Position numbers and translations under genes: made by a program. Below the pieces are notes generated by a model that was not told where the DNA came from, did no database searches, and saw only the letters and a program-made list of their open reading frames with translations. Shown here in pieces: positions 37,447-48,779 of a stretch of DNA of 64,000 nt (position 1 is the first letter of the stretch; the number at the start of each line of letters is the position of its first letter). This DNA comes from Carya illinoinensis (lineage: Eukaryota > Streptophyta > Magnoliopsida > Fagales > Juglandaceae), in assembly GCF_018687715.1 (NCBI RefSeq), contig NC_056766.1, positions 39,837,433-39,901,432 of the forward strand, read 5' to 3'.

Positions 37447-39468
37447 TGTGATGACCCGCTTTTAAGTGTATTTTCGCTGAAATAATTGTTTTTATTTTAA
37501 TTAATATATCAGATATTTTATTTTATTTTAATTGCGTTTTTAAAATCGGTTTTTAATTTATTTTAATTTATTTGAGGTTGTGTTCTATTTCTTTTAGTTG
37601 TTTTTGTGGTTTTAATCTTTTTGGCGGTTTGTTTCTTTTTTCCGGAGTGAGGACTGGACCTCATTTCTTTTCACATCTTTTTTCTTTTTCTCTTTTTCCT
37701 TTTTTCTTTTTCCCTTCTTTTCTTTTTTCTTCTTTTTCTTTTTTCTCTTTCTTTTCTCTCTCCTCTCTCCCGCTCGACTCGGACCCCCCCCGTGCTCTCT
37801 CTCTCTTCTCTCTCTCTCCCTACGCCGGCGTCACCTTCCCTAAGCCCTACCGCCGCCGTCCGGCCACCGTTCGGCCTCCCACCGGTCCCATTCTCTTCCT
37901 CTCCTTCCGGTCTACCTTCCCTCCAAAACCCACCCCCAACCGGCCGGCCATTTGGCCGGAAAAAGCTTCCAAAGGGCGCACGGATTTTGCTCCGATCCGC
38001 CGCCGTCGCTCCACCTCCGGCCACCATTTCTTCACCACTTCATCACCGACTCCTTGCCGTCCTAACCCACCTATTTCCGGCCTCCAACGACCACCGGAAC
38101 AGCTCCTACGAGCTTAGTTTCCGTTTTGGGTAATCCGGCCATTTCCGGCCATTCCGCCGCCACCCACGGCCGTCCGTCACTTCCAATAGCTTCACAACCA
38201 CCTCTAGACCATTCCCTATCAATCCCGTGTCCTAGTTTGTCCCCGTTCAAAAGTGGGTTTTTCGGACCCACGGCCACAGTGAAATTTCACTGTGACGTTG
38301 CTGTTTTTCCGCCGTTTACAACGCCTCGTGTTTTCTAAAATTGCCGTATAGCGCTGTAAGTATTTTCCAAACCCTATTTTCAGATTTTAATATATATTGC
38401 TCATTCAATTAATATTTGTTGTTGGTTGTTGATTCCGGACTGAGTCCGAGGAGTTTCGGGGGTCGGATGGATGGAGGACGGAGTTGCTTGTTTATTTGAT
38501 TTATGATTGTTGGATTATTTTATTGTGCATTGTTATGGCATTACATGGTGCATGCACGTGTGTTGTGGGTTTATGAGAAAAGCCTGTGTTTTGGCGTGAG
38601 TGTGTTGCGGGTGCGTGGGTATCACGAGCCCAAGCCGGGATGGGTTATTATCTCGGTGGAGCTCCTCTGGTCACTCGGGAGCGGAATAAACTGAGTGATG
38701 TCCCCTGAGTTATCGAAAGCGATAATGGGAGCGGGACTAGGGGGTGCTTGGCTACGAACGCGCCGGGCGCGGAACCGGGCATCGGCCTACTCACCGACTC
38801 CGTGGCCCTTCGCTGGCGAGGGCTAGAGGATGCTTGGCTACGCACGCGCGGGGTGCGGAACTGGGCATCGCTCGTTGGGTGTCACATGCGTGGCGGTACT
38901 CCGCGGTGTGACACTGGAGCCAGGGTGTGCGGATGACCCCTAGGGGAGGTCATGGTGCATACGGTTAAAATTGGATAATGGTTTGAGATGTCAAATGTGT
39001 CTTTTGGCGTGCGTGGAAAACTTGTGTTTTACGGGTTTGTGCATTGGGCATGTTTCATGCATCTTGTTTGAGTTATATGTGTTTTTATCTGGTAGTGTTT
39101 GGGTTTTACTTACCTGCGGTACCATTCGTGGTTTCGTAGCTTTTGGTGCAGGAGATGAGGTTGAGGAGGAAGAGGCTGAGCCCGAGGATGCGGCTCCGCC
39201 GGGTTGCTGATGTTATCTTTTTATTTGTTTAAAACTGTATTTGTGGTATATGTAATATTTTATCTATGTACGTTTTAAACAGCTTGTATTATGTTAAGAA
39301 AAATTCTGGTACTTAGTTATGACTATCTTATCCGCTGCGTGTTTCTCTGTACACTTTTGCTGCCTTGCACACACTCGGCACCCGTCGTTGGGGTGGTGAC
39401 CCGAGTTGTCACCATTCGGACGTCTCAATTTCCCCATGTTCGGGCGTGGGGATTTTGGGGGCGTCACA
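37447..39468 (+). repeat. Gypsy 5' LTR
   Basis: 2,022 bp, TGTGATGACC...GGCGTCACA. It contains a pyrimidine tract (37670-37830) and a GC-rich block. Long open frames here on both strands recur identically in the 3' LTR and are by-products of composition, not genes. Confidence 0.95.
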
Positions 39469-39470
39469 GG

Positions 39471-39482
39471 TGGTATCAGAGC
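39471..39482 (+). other. Gypsy primer-binding site
   Basis: TGGTATCAGAGC, complementary to the 3' end of plant initiator tRNA-Met, starts two bases after the LTR. Confidence 0.9.
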
Positions 39483-39741
39483 GGTTTGGCTCTGGGTAAA
39501 ACCACATGTCCCGTAGGTAGTACCAGAATGTTTTTAAAGTTGTGTTTTAAAATTATGTTAAGTATAGTTGTTTTATTTGTTTTATTTGTTTATGTTTGTT
39601 TGCTTGTTTTATTTAGTTATGTTTTGGCATGCTGGTTCCTTTTATTTCTCGCTGCGTGGTGCTGTTTTTGTTTTGTTGGTTTTATGATGGTTTTTGTTTG
39701 TTTTCTTAAAGGAGGGTCAAGAGTGGTGTTGTGACAGAATT

Positions 39742-41005
39742 ATGGGGAGACCAGGTAGACCAAGGAAAAATACTCAGGAACCGCAAGACAATACATCCAG
39801 GGATGACTCCATAGCCGAAGCAATTCGGCAGATGACGGAGTTCATGCAACAGAATATTAGGCCACAACAGGCAGGGCCTTGGCCACCACAAGGACCTTGG
39901 CCACCACAAGGGGGTCCTTAGCCACCATCAGGAGGGCCTTATCCACCATCAGGAGGGCCCTATCCACCGTCAGGAGAGCCTTGTCCGCCACAGGGAATGT
40001 ATTGGCCACAACCAGGAGGTCCCTGGCCATATCAGGGAGGGCCTTGGATGTATCAAGGAGGGTCCAGTAGCATGGTGCAAGCCGGATGCACCTATGAGCG
40101 CTTCTTGGCGCATAGGACTCCACACTTCAATGGGAATGAGGATCCACTTCAGGCTGGGAAATGGATCAAGGATCTGGAGAAAACCTTTGAGGTGTGTGGA
40201 TGCACTGAAGCACAACAAGTACTCTATGCCAGCTACCTCTTACAAGGTATCGCTTCTGATTGGTGGGATACCAGGAGGGTGATGTTGGAAGCTGAACTGG
40301 GATCTTTCGCTGCGGTGACCTGGCAGCGTTTCAAGAAGGAGTTCAATGACCGCTTCTTTCCCGCATCGGTAAGGAAGCAAAAGGCAAGAGAATTCTCTAA
40401 TCTGGTCCAAGGGGGCGCAACAGTGGAACAATACGCCCGGAGGTTCATAGAACTTGAGCGGTTTGCTCCTCATCTTGTTGCCACAGAGGAGCTGCGAGCT
40501 GAGCGTTTTCAGGAGGGACTACGCCCTGATATACGCCGTTTGGTGGTCAGCCATCGGATATCCACTTTTCAGGAGTTAGTGGATGTGGCCACCCTTATAG
40601 AGCGGGAAAATAATCTGTGTATGGGATCCCCTTCAGGGCAAAAGAGGCGGAGTTTTTCTGGTGAAGGAAGCAGCTCGGGTTCGCCTCAGAAGTTTGTTCA
40701 GCGGACTGGAACCCGATCTCAAGCATCCTCCAGTGTTCGCATGGGAGGACGTATGCCTGTTTGTGGGGTTTGTAATAGAGCTCATGAGGGCGACTGTCGC
40801 ACGAGTAGCGGACCCCAGTGTTATCGGTGCGGTCAAGTGGGACATATAGTTCGGGATTGCCCCGTCAGAGCTCAAGGAAGCCGTGGAGGTAGACACGGTG
40901 GAAGAACCAACTCGAGACAAGCAGTACAAGCCCGGGTTTATGCAGTCACACCCGGAGAGGTGGATGTTGAGGCACCAGCGACCCATGATGCTGGAGTAAT
41001 CACAG
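39742..41005 (+). pseudogene. gag: Gypsy gag, one in-frame stop
   Basis: The frame opens at ATG 39742 (MGRPGRPRKN). A proline/tryptophan/glycine-rich repeat (GPWPPQ-type, about 39870-40065) is followed by the retrotransposon gag domain (WIKDLEKTFEV, ASDWWDT, FNDRFFP, QYARRFIELERFAP) and two cysteine clusters: CGVCNRAHEGDC and the zinc knuckle CYRCGQVGHIVRDC (40819-40860). A TAG at 39919-39921 interrupts the repeat where neighbouring units carry TGG, so it is a single Trp-to-stop change. Downstream the frame is open to a predicted splice donor at 41006; unspliced, it ends TAA at 41016. Gag forms the particle that packages element RNA. Confidence 0.88.
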
Positions 41006-41106
41006 GTATGGATTAATTTAATTTTTTTTAAGTTGGATTTAATTTTTGGTGCATTGGGTTTCTTCGCTGTTTTTTTTGGATTTTATGGGTTGTGTGTTTG
41101 GTTCAG
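41006..41106 (+). other. Predicted intron joining gag to pol
   Basis: Starts GTATGG and ends TTTGGTTCAG after a strongly T-rich tract. Removal fuses ACA-G with GA-AGA to give an uninterrupted gag-pol frame (TG|RVRLYEF...) of 4,647 bases including the stop. Without splicing, gag stops four codons into the segment and pol lies in another frame. The reading is from splice-site logic only. Confidence 0.55.
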
Positions 41107-44100
41107 GAAGAGTTCGTTTGTATGAGTTTTATGCTTGTACCTTGTTTGATTCTGGTGCTTCACGATCGTTTGTGTCTTCCACATTTGCTCGGGTGTGTAA
41201 TTTGGTCACGGAACCGTTGCCGAAGGCTATGGTAGTGGCGCTGCCCGACGGCGAGATGGTGTGGTGTTCCAAGGTTGCTTTGGGATGCCCGTTAAATTTT
41301 GAGGGAAGATTTTTGGATGCCGATCTGGTGGTATTCAAGCTGTTGGGTTTTGATATCATCCTCGGGATGGATTGGCTATACCGATATTCTGCGACTATTA
41401 ATTGCAGAAGTCGGACAATTAGCTTTCAGCTTCCGGATGGTGATTGTCTGGAATTTGCGGGGAGTAGATTAAAAGAAAAGCCGATGATTATATCGGCGAT
41501 ACAGGCAAGAAGAGAGATTGCATGGGGAGCGGATGCATTCTTGGTTCAGATGGTGTCCACGCCGTCTGAGAAGAAGTCCTTGGCAGACATTCCAGTTGTG
41601 GAAGAGTTCCCCGATGTGTTTGTGGATGACTTGCCCGGACTACCCCCCGTGCGAGAGATGGAGTTTGTTATAGACTTGGAACCTGGAGCGGCTCCTGTGC
41701 ATAAGGCTCCTTACCGCATGGCACCGGCTGAATTGAAAGAGTTGAAGACTCAGTTGCAAGAATTAGTAGAGAAGGGGTTTATTCAGCCTAGTACGTCGCC
41801 GTGGGGTGCTCCAGTTTTATTTGTTAAAAAGAAAGATGGAACCCTTCGTATGTGCATTGACTATAGGGAGTTGAACAAGGTGACCATCAAAAATAAATAC
41901 CCTCTCCCGCGGATTGATGACTTGTTTGACCAACTTCAAGGAGCAGCGGTGTTCTCTAAAATTGATCTGAGGTCAGGATACTACCAGCTGAGAATCAGAG
42001 AGCAGGATGTGCCGAAAACTGCCTTCAGGTCGAGGTATGGACACTATGAATTTAAAGTGATGCCGTTTGGGCTAGCTAATGCTCCTGCCGCTTTCATGGA
42101 TTTGATGAATCGGGTGTTCCAACCTTATCTGGATTCCTTCGTGGTAGTATTTATTGATGATATACTGATTTATTCCCGAGATATTGAAGAGCATGTGTAT
42201 CATCTTAGTCTGGTACTTGAGAAATTGAGAGAGCACCAGTTGTACGCCAAGCTCAGCAAGTGTGAGTTCTGGTTGGAAGAAGTTAAATTTCTTGGGCATG
42301 TAATTTCCCAGGGTGGGGTGGCAGTTGATCCCAGTAAGGTAGAAGCCATTTTGTCATGGCCACGCCCAACTACAGTACGCGAGATCAGGAGTTTCTTGGG
42401 GCTCGCCGGTTACTACCGAAGGTTTGTAGAGGGTTTTGCTCGCTTATCCGGACCTCTCACAGCTTTGACTCGGAAGAATACAGAATTTGTTTGGTCAGAG
42501 AAATGTGAGAGAAGCTTCCAGGAATTGAAGAACAGGTTGACGACGGCACCAGTGTTAGCACTCCCAGAACCGCATAAGCCGTTTGTAGTCTTCAGTGATG
42601 CGTCTAAGTTCGGTTTGGGTTGTGTCCTTATGCAGGAAGGACGGGTTGTAGCCTATGCATCTCGTCAGCTTAAGGACCATGAGAAGAATTATCCGACGCA
42701 TGATCTAGAGTTGGCTGCGATTGTTTTTGCACTCAAGATCTGGCGGCATTTCTTGTATGGGGAAGCTTGTGAGGTATTTACTGATCATAAGAGCTTGAAG
42801 CATTTGTTTTCCCAGAAAAATTTGAATATGAGGCAGAGGCGTTGGCTAGAGCTAATCAGTGACTATCAGTGTGAGATCAAGTACCACCCGGGGAAGGCTA
42901 ACATAGTTGCTGATGCTTTGAGCCGGAAGTCTCATTTGGAGGATGAAGCCGAACCGTCAGAAATGGATTCGTTACTTTATGGGATGAGAAGGCTCCTTAT
43001 AGAGAGTTCGCAGCAAGTAGAGATTTTGTCTTCGGTTCTGGACATTCGGGTAACCGATTTTGAAGAATTGAAAGTTCTCCAAAGAAAGGATCCGAAGCTG
43101 CTGAACATCAGGAAAAGAGTCCGAAAATCTCGAGGGCCGTTGCACTATAGCATGGATAGTGATGGGGTACTTCGGTTCCGAGATCGCAGAGTGATCCCGA
43201 AGGACTCAGATTTCAAAGAACGAATCATGGCGGAAGCTCATGCGGCCCCGTATTCAGTTCATCCCGGCAGTACAAAGATGTATCGAGACTTGAAGAAAAA
43301 TTACTGGTGGGATGGAATGAAGAAGGACGTTGCCTTATATGTGGAGAAATGCCACACGTGTCGTCAGGTAAAGGCCGAGCATCAGAGACCTGCAGGTATG
43401 CTCCAACCCCTCCCTATTCCTGAGTGGAAGTGGGATGACATCACGATGGATTTCGTAGTGGGTTTGCCGAGAACACCTAGTGGGAAGAATTCTGTTTGGG
43501 TGATTGTGGACCGGTTAACGAAGAGTGCTCATTTTCTGCCTGTTAACAACACCGACTCTTTGGGTAAGTTGACCCGTTTGTATGTTAAGGAGATAGTGAG
43601 GCTACACGGCATACCAAAGAGTATAGTGTCGGATCGGGACCCGAGGTTCACATCGCAGTTCTGGAAGAGTCTGCAGGCAGCTTTGGGTACTAAGTTGAAG
43701 TTCAGCACTGCTTATCACCCGCAGACAGACGGCCAGTCAGAGCGCACCATACAGACCCTGGAAGACATGTTGCGAGCTTGTGCCCTGGAATTCCAAGGGA
43801 GTTGGGAAAATCATTTGCCGCTCATTGAGTTTGCCTACAATAACAGCTACCATGCGACTATTCAGATGGCTCCCTATGAAGCTCTTTATGGAAGAAATTG
43901 TAGGTCGCCCTTGTGTTGGGATGAAGTTGGGGAGAGTAGAATTATTGGACCCGAAATAATTCAAGAAATGCAAAGCCAAGTCCGGATCATCAGAGAAAAA
44001 ATGGCGGCAGCTCAGAGTCTCCAGAAAAGCTACGCTGATACCAGGAGGAGAGAATTGTCATTTGAAATTGGTGATTGGGTTTATCTTAAAGTCTCTCCCA

Positions 44101-44489
44101 TGAGAGGTGTTAAGCGTTTTGGTAAGAAAAGGAAACTAGATCCGAGGTACGTCGGCCCTTTTCAGATTCTGGAGAGAGTAGGGTCCGTCGCCTATAGAGT
44201 TGCTTTGCCGGATTATTTTGGGGATGTTCATGATGTCTTCCACGTATCATCCCTGAAGAAGAGCTTTGGGCAGCAAGAGCCACGTTTCGTTGACCCAGCA
44301 GGTATTCAGTTGCAACCGGATCTCACTTACGAGGTTGTTCCGTCGCAGATTTTGGATTGGAAGGAGCAACAATTGAGGTCCAAGACGATACCGTTGGTTA
44401 AAGTGGCTTGGGGAGATCCGTTAGCTCAAGACTTCTCTTGGGAGCGAGCAGCGGACATGAGGGAGCTATATCCATATTTGTTTGAATGA
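41107..44489 (+). CDS. pol: Gypsy pol polyprotein with chromodomain
   Basis: Open from the predicted acceptor to TGA at 44487-44489. In order: aspartic protease ([12 protein letters not shown]); reverse transcriptase ([23 protein letters not shown], catalytic FIDD at about 42150-42161); RNase H ([36 protein letters not shown]); integrase zinc finger ([11 protein letters not shown]...CHTCRQVK); integrase core with [19 protein letters not shown] and [16 protein letters not shown]; and a C-terminal GPY/F-like segment and chromodomain ([19 protein letters not shown]). The chromodomain directs integration to particular chromatin in this group. All catalytic motifs look present. Activity would need a functional gag, which this copy lacks unless supplied in trans. 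Confidence 0.95.
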
Positions 44490-44594
44490 TGAAAGTATGT
44501 AATTTTAATCTTGGTCTCAGTTGGTTCATGTGCGTTTGTGTGGCTTGGTTTAAGTTGGTGGTGATCTTGCAATTTCGAGGACGAAATTGTTTTT

Positions 44595-44607
44595 AAGGAG
44601 GGGAGGA
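44595..44607 (+). other. Gypsy polypurine tract
   Basis: AAGGAGGGGAGGA lies directly before the 3' LTR, preceded by the 'cgaggacgaaat' phrase common in plant gypsy elements. Confidence 0.9.
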
Positions 44608-46631
44608 TGTGATGACCCGCTTTTAAGTGTATTTTCGCTGAAATAATTGTTTTTATTTTAATTAATATATCAGATATTTTATTTTATTTTAATTGCGTTT
44701 TTAAAGTCGGTTTTTAATTTATTTTAATTTATTTGAGGTTGTGTTCTATTTCTTTTAGTTGTTTTTGTGGTTTTAATCTTTTTGGCGGTTTGTTTCTTTT
44801 TCCCGGAGTGAGGACTGGACCTCATTTCTTTTCACATCTTTTTTCTTTTTCTCTTTTTCCTTTTTTCTTTTTCCCTTCTTTTCTTTTTTCTTCTTTTTCT
44901 TTTTTCTCTTTCTTTTCTCTCTCCTCTCTCCCGCTCGACTCGGACCCCCCCCCCGTGCTCTCTCTCTCTTCTCTCTCTCTCCCTACGCCGGCGTCACCTT
45001 CCCTAAGCCCTACCGCCGCCGTCCGGCCACCGTTCGGCCTCCCACCGGTCCCATTCTCTTCCTCTCCTTCCGGTCTACCTTCCCTCCAAAACCCACCCCC
45101 AACCGGCCGGCCATTTGGCCGGAAAAAGCTTCCAAAGGGCGCACGGATTTTGCTCCGATCCGCCGCCGTCGCTCCACCTCCGGCCACCATTTCTTCACCA
45201 CTTCATCACCGACTCCTTGCCGTCCTAACCCACCTATTTCCGGCCTCCAACGACCACCGGAACAGCTCCTACGAGCTTAGTTTCCGTTTTGGGTAATCCG
45301 GCCATTTCCGGCCATTCCGCCGCCACCCACGGCCGTCTGTCACTTCCAATAGCTTCACAACCACCTCTAGACCATTCCCTATCAATCCCGTGTCCTAGTT
45401 TGTCCCCGTTCAAAAGTGGGTTTTTCGGACCCACGGCCACAGTGAAATTTCACTGTGACGTTGCTGTTTTTCCGCCGTTTACAACGCCTCGTGTTTTCTA
45501 AAATTGCCGTATAGCGCTGTAAGTATTTTCCAAACCCTATTTTCAGATTTTAATATATATTGCTCATTCAATTAATATTTGTTGTTGGTTGTTGATTCCG
45601 GACTGAGTCCGAGGAGTTTCGGGGGTCGGATGGATGGAGGACGGAGTTGCTTGTTTATTTGATTTATGATTGTTGGATTATTTTATTGTGCATTGTTATG
45701 GCATTACATGGTGCATGCACGTGTGTTGTGGGTTTATGAGAAAAGCCTGTGTTTTGGCGTGAGTGTGTTGCGGGTGCGTGGGTATCACGAGCCCAAGCCG
45801 GGATGGGTTATTATCTCGGTGGAGCTCCTCTGGTCACTCGGGAGCGGAATAAACTGAGTGATGTCCCCTGAGTTATCGAAAGCGATAATGGGAGCGGGAC
45901 TAGGGGGTGCTTGGCTACGAACGCGCCGGGCGCGGAACCGGGCATCGGCCTACTCACCGACTCCGTGGCCCTTCGCTGGCGAGGGCTAGAGGATGCTTGG
46001 CTACGCACGCGCGGGGCGCGGAACTGGGCATCGCTCGTTGGGTGTCACATGCGTGGCGGTACTCCGCGGTGTGACACTGGAGCCAGGGTGTGCGGATGAC
46101 CCCTAGGGGAGGTCATGGTGCATACGGTTAAAATTGGATAATGGTTTGAGATGTCAAATGTGTCTTTTGGCGTGCGTGGAAAACTTGTGTTTTACGGGTT
46201 TGTGCATTGGGCATGTTTCATGCATCTTGTTTGAGTTATATGTGTTTTTATCTGGTAGTGTTTGGGTTTTACTTACCTGCGGTACCATTCGTGGTTCCGT
46301 AGCTTTTGGTGCAGGAGATGAGGTTGAGGAGGAAGAGGCTGAGCCCGAGGATGCGGCTCCGCCGGGTTGCTGATGTTATCTTTTTATTTGTTTAAAACTG
46401 TATTTGTGGTATATGTAATATTTTATCTATGTACGTTTTAAACAGCTTGTATTATGTTAAGAAAAATTCTGGTACTTAGTTATGACTATCTTATCCGCTG
46501 CGTGTTTCTCTGTACACTTTTGCTGCCTTGCACACACTCGGCACCCGTCGTTGGGGTGGTGACCCGGGTTGTCACCATCCGGACGTCTCAATTTCCCCCT
46601 GTTCGGGCGTGGGGATTTTGGGGGCGTCACA
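44608..46631 (+). repeat. Gypsy 3' LTR
   Basis: 2,024 bp. Near-identical to the 5' LTR; the C-run after 'cgga' has ten C's here and eight there. Confidence 0.95.
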
Positions 46632-47047
46632 AATATATCAGGTATTCTGCACCTCGTTCATTAGCTGTTCCTGCTTCTACCACAGGTGCTATTATGCAAT
46701 ATAATGATCTGACTCGTAGGTCAGATAATGAAGCTATCTATGAGCTTGTGAGTCTCGGTACCCGATACTCATCATCTATTGTCGTATTTTCTCAGCGACT
46801 GCAATCCAGAACTTGTGAAGTTGACAATCTCCACGAGAATATTGCTATACTTCAGTGACTTCTTCTGGAGTCCAACATGAAGATAGAATCAATAAAGAAA
46901 GAGAATAGGAATTTAAAATCCTTGCTTAAATCTTCTTTTCGATTGCCCACCCCTTTAGATAGGGATGCTATGCAGATTCTTGAAAAACAAGAGCGTTTGA
47001 AGAATGAAGCAAAGTGTTTCAAATTTTTGTAATTCTTGCTTCAAGAT

Positions 47048-47053
47048 AATAAA
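47048..47053 (+). terminator. Polyadenylation signal of the antisense cassette
   Basis: AATAAA lies 16 bases after the antisense frame's TAA, within AT-rich sequence on the same strand. Confidence 0.4.
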
Positions 47054-47059
47054 ATAATA

Positions 47060-48300
47060 TTTCACAAATATTCATATTTGTGTTTCTATCTTTTGGTAGA
47101 TGTTCTGTGTGCTCCCTTTTATTTCTTCTTTAATAATGCACACTTCATATCAAACCCATAATATGAATCTGAAATACTAATTGTATTAAAATATGGTATT
47201 TCATGACTAATAACATCATCCATCTTCCCCTTGAAGCCGCAAGGGTTTCAGATTTATATTTCAAATATGTGCAGTTTTTATGAACTCTTCTGGAGCCTTA
47301 ATGATATTTAAATCATATATATAAACTGCAATAATAGCTTATTTTCATTTGCATTTGGATTGCTTTAGATCATATAAGGATCTTTGAAATTTGATAGAAT
47401 ACATATTTCCAGATGTATTCATATTAGAAGCTTCAGACATTTTCTATCCTTCAGGGATTTTCATATATATATATCATGATCCAATGATCCATATAAATAT
47501 GCAATTAATGATGCATATCCAAACTCTCGGTAACTTTCAAGCTAATAAAAATCTCAATATGATTTCAACCACTTTAAAATCATATCAATATTGTTTCTTC
47601 GAGAAACTAACTTGTGATTTCTATATCACATTTTCATATTAAAAGTTTCAGGCTTTTTATATCATATATATAAATATCCACTGATATTTAATAAAAATCA
47701 CCTCTTTAGGTGTTTGGACTTCAAGTCCATATTTATCACATTTTATTTAGTGATATCAATTCTGCAGGAATTGAGAAACTGACTCGTGATTTATATATCA
47801 CATTTTTATTTTCTTTCCATAAATACCCACTGACATTCAACAAGCATCACCTCTTTAGATGTTTGGACTATAAGTCCCGATGCATCATATTTTACTAGTG
47901 AATCAATTCTGCAGGAATTATTTTTTTCAAATTTGGCCAATATTTTAAGTCGTATTCTTCGACGATTCTTGATTCACTTTCATCATTACTTCTGGTAATG
48001 TCAATTGTCATCTCATATGGAAATACATTGTCGACAACAATTTTATTTCTATCCATAATTTCTCCATTATTCATGAAATGTAACGAGATCTCGTTATTTT
48101 CAGGTACCTGTCCCTCTTCAAGGGAAGACATTTTCATGAAAAACCTCTTCAGGAGGTACTCTTCAAGAGTTTATATAGGAGAATTTTATACAGAGAATTT
48201 AGATGGACTTTATTACTTGTTTTGTGGGTATGACCTCTTCAGGCGCACCAAATTATTTGTGCCTTTCTCTTTTGAGATACTCTATCTTTTGTATCGATAA
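47060..48300 (-). pseudogene. Decayed copia pol (linker and reverse transcriptase)
   Basis: Minus-strand translation in shifting frames recovers pieces of copia pol in order. First is the integrase-RT linker (GQVPENNEISL, NKIVVDNV, DITRSNDESE at 47895-48137). Next is the RT start (VQT.KEV....QWVF), seen twice, at about 47835-47870 and 47690-47720, so this part is duplicated. Then come SLDMHH..AYLYGSLDHDIYMKIPEG (about 47460-47530) and AIIAVYI.DLNII (about 47300-47345). Several stops and many small deletions separate them. The catalytic YVDD lies in a damaged stretch. The recurring CTTCAGG/CTTCTGG words are the Pro-Glu-Gly codons of these motifs in reverse. Confidence 0.75.
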
Positions 48301-48779
48301 GTCTCACATGCCTTTATACATGTCTTTAGACTACTGAATTTCTTAATTGTCCTACATGAACTTCAATCATCACTGGGATTTTAGCAGCTAGAATATGAGA
48401 CATTTTTATCTTATTGTATCCAAAATTTAATTATCATCTGAACTTCTGGTTCACATATGATAATCAAGATAACGTCGAATAATTTCATCTTATTTGCTTC
48501 AAGCAAATTTTTCTTTTTATTTCTGGTGGTAAAACTTTATAGTAGAAGAATCTTCTGGTTTTTTTATGGACGTCCATATGAAAATCATTCGACTTATCGT
48601 AATTGATTTTGGATGATCAAGATAACCATGAAAAGATACAAATATTTTGAATCATATCACCTTTTGATGCATCATAATATTTGATTCAATAATTTGTATA
48701 ATATCATCTCAAAGAGAAAACTTACAGCTTTTCCAATACGAGCTTCTGGCCCAAAAAGATATTCATTATCACGTCCAAT

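Larger units (their letters stand above)
37447..46631 (+). mobile_element. Ty3/gypsy chromovirus, Tekay/Del-like, nearly intact
   Basis: A 9,185-bp element with 2.02-kb LTRs, a perfect 5-bp target duplication AATAT (37442-37446 and 46632-46636), a tRNA-iMet primer-binding site, gag, pol ending in a chromodomain and a polypurine tract. The domain order protease, reverse transcriptase, RNase H, integrase identifies Ty3/gypsy. The integrase C-terminus ([22 protein letters not shown]) is characteristic of Tekay/Del chromoviruses. The two LTRs differ by about eight substitutions and one 2-bp indel, so insertion was recent. Apart from one nonsense codon in gag the coding region is open. Confidence 0.95.
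37417..47032 (+). pseudogene. Antisense reading frame within copia, split by the gypsy
   Basis: Codons 1-10 (37417-37446, starting MAQQSSQGQY) run to the gypsy insertion. After the element and its AATAT duplication the same frame resumes at 46637 and ends TAA at 47030-47032, 141 codons in all if the insertion is ignored. One in-frame TGA lies at 46856-46858. The N-terminal half contains YNDLTRRSDNEAIYELV, and the C-terminal half is lysine/glutamate/leucine-rich with heptad-like spacing (EVDNLHENIAILQ, IESIKKENRNLKSLL), suggesting a coiled coil. I recognise no family. A TATA box lies upstream and AATAAA at 47048. It runs opposite to gag-pol of its copia host. It is far less damaged than the flanking pol, so it may be a captured host gene or an element-encoded antisense gene. 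Confidence 0.55.

Noticed and set aside
37170..37450. Possibility that the TATA-leader-ATG cassette is an integrated pararetrovirus fragment
   Set aside because: The encoded peptide resembles no caulimovirid protein I know, and no movement, coat or viral polymerase motif adjoins it.
37572..38338. Long open frames on both strands inside the gypsy 5' LTR (repeated at 44733-45501)
   Set aside because: They coincide with a pyrimidine tract and GC-rich LTR sequence, occur in both LTRs and are interrupted or shifted by the C-run indel. They encode low-complexity serine/phenylalanine or arginine/glutamate runs.
39870..40065. CRISPR-like regular spacing of short repeats
   Set aside because: The repeats are in-frame Pro/Trp codons of a gag gene in a plant element, with no spacers.
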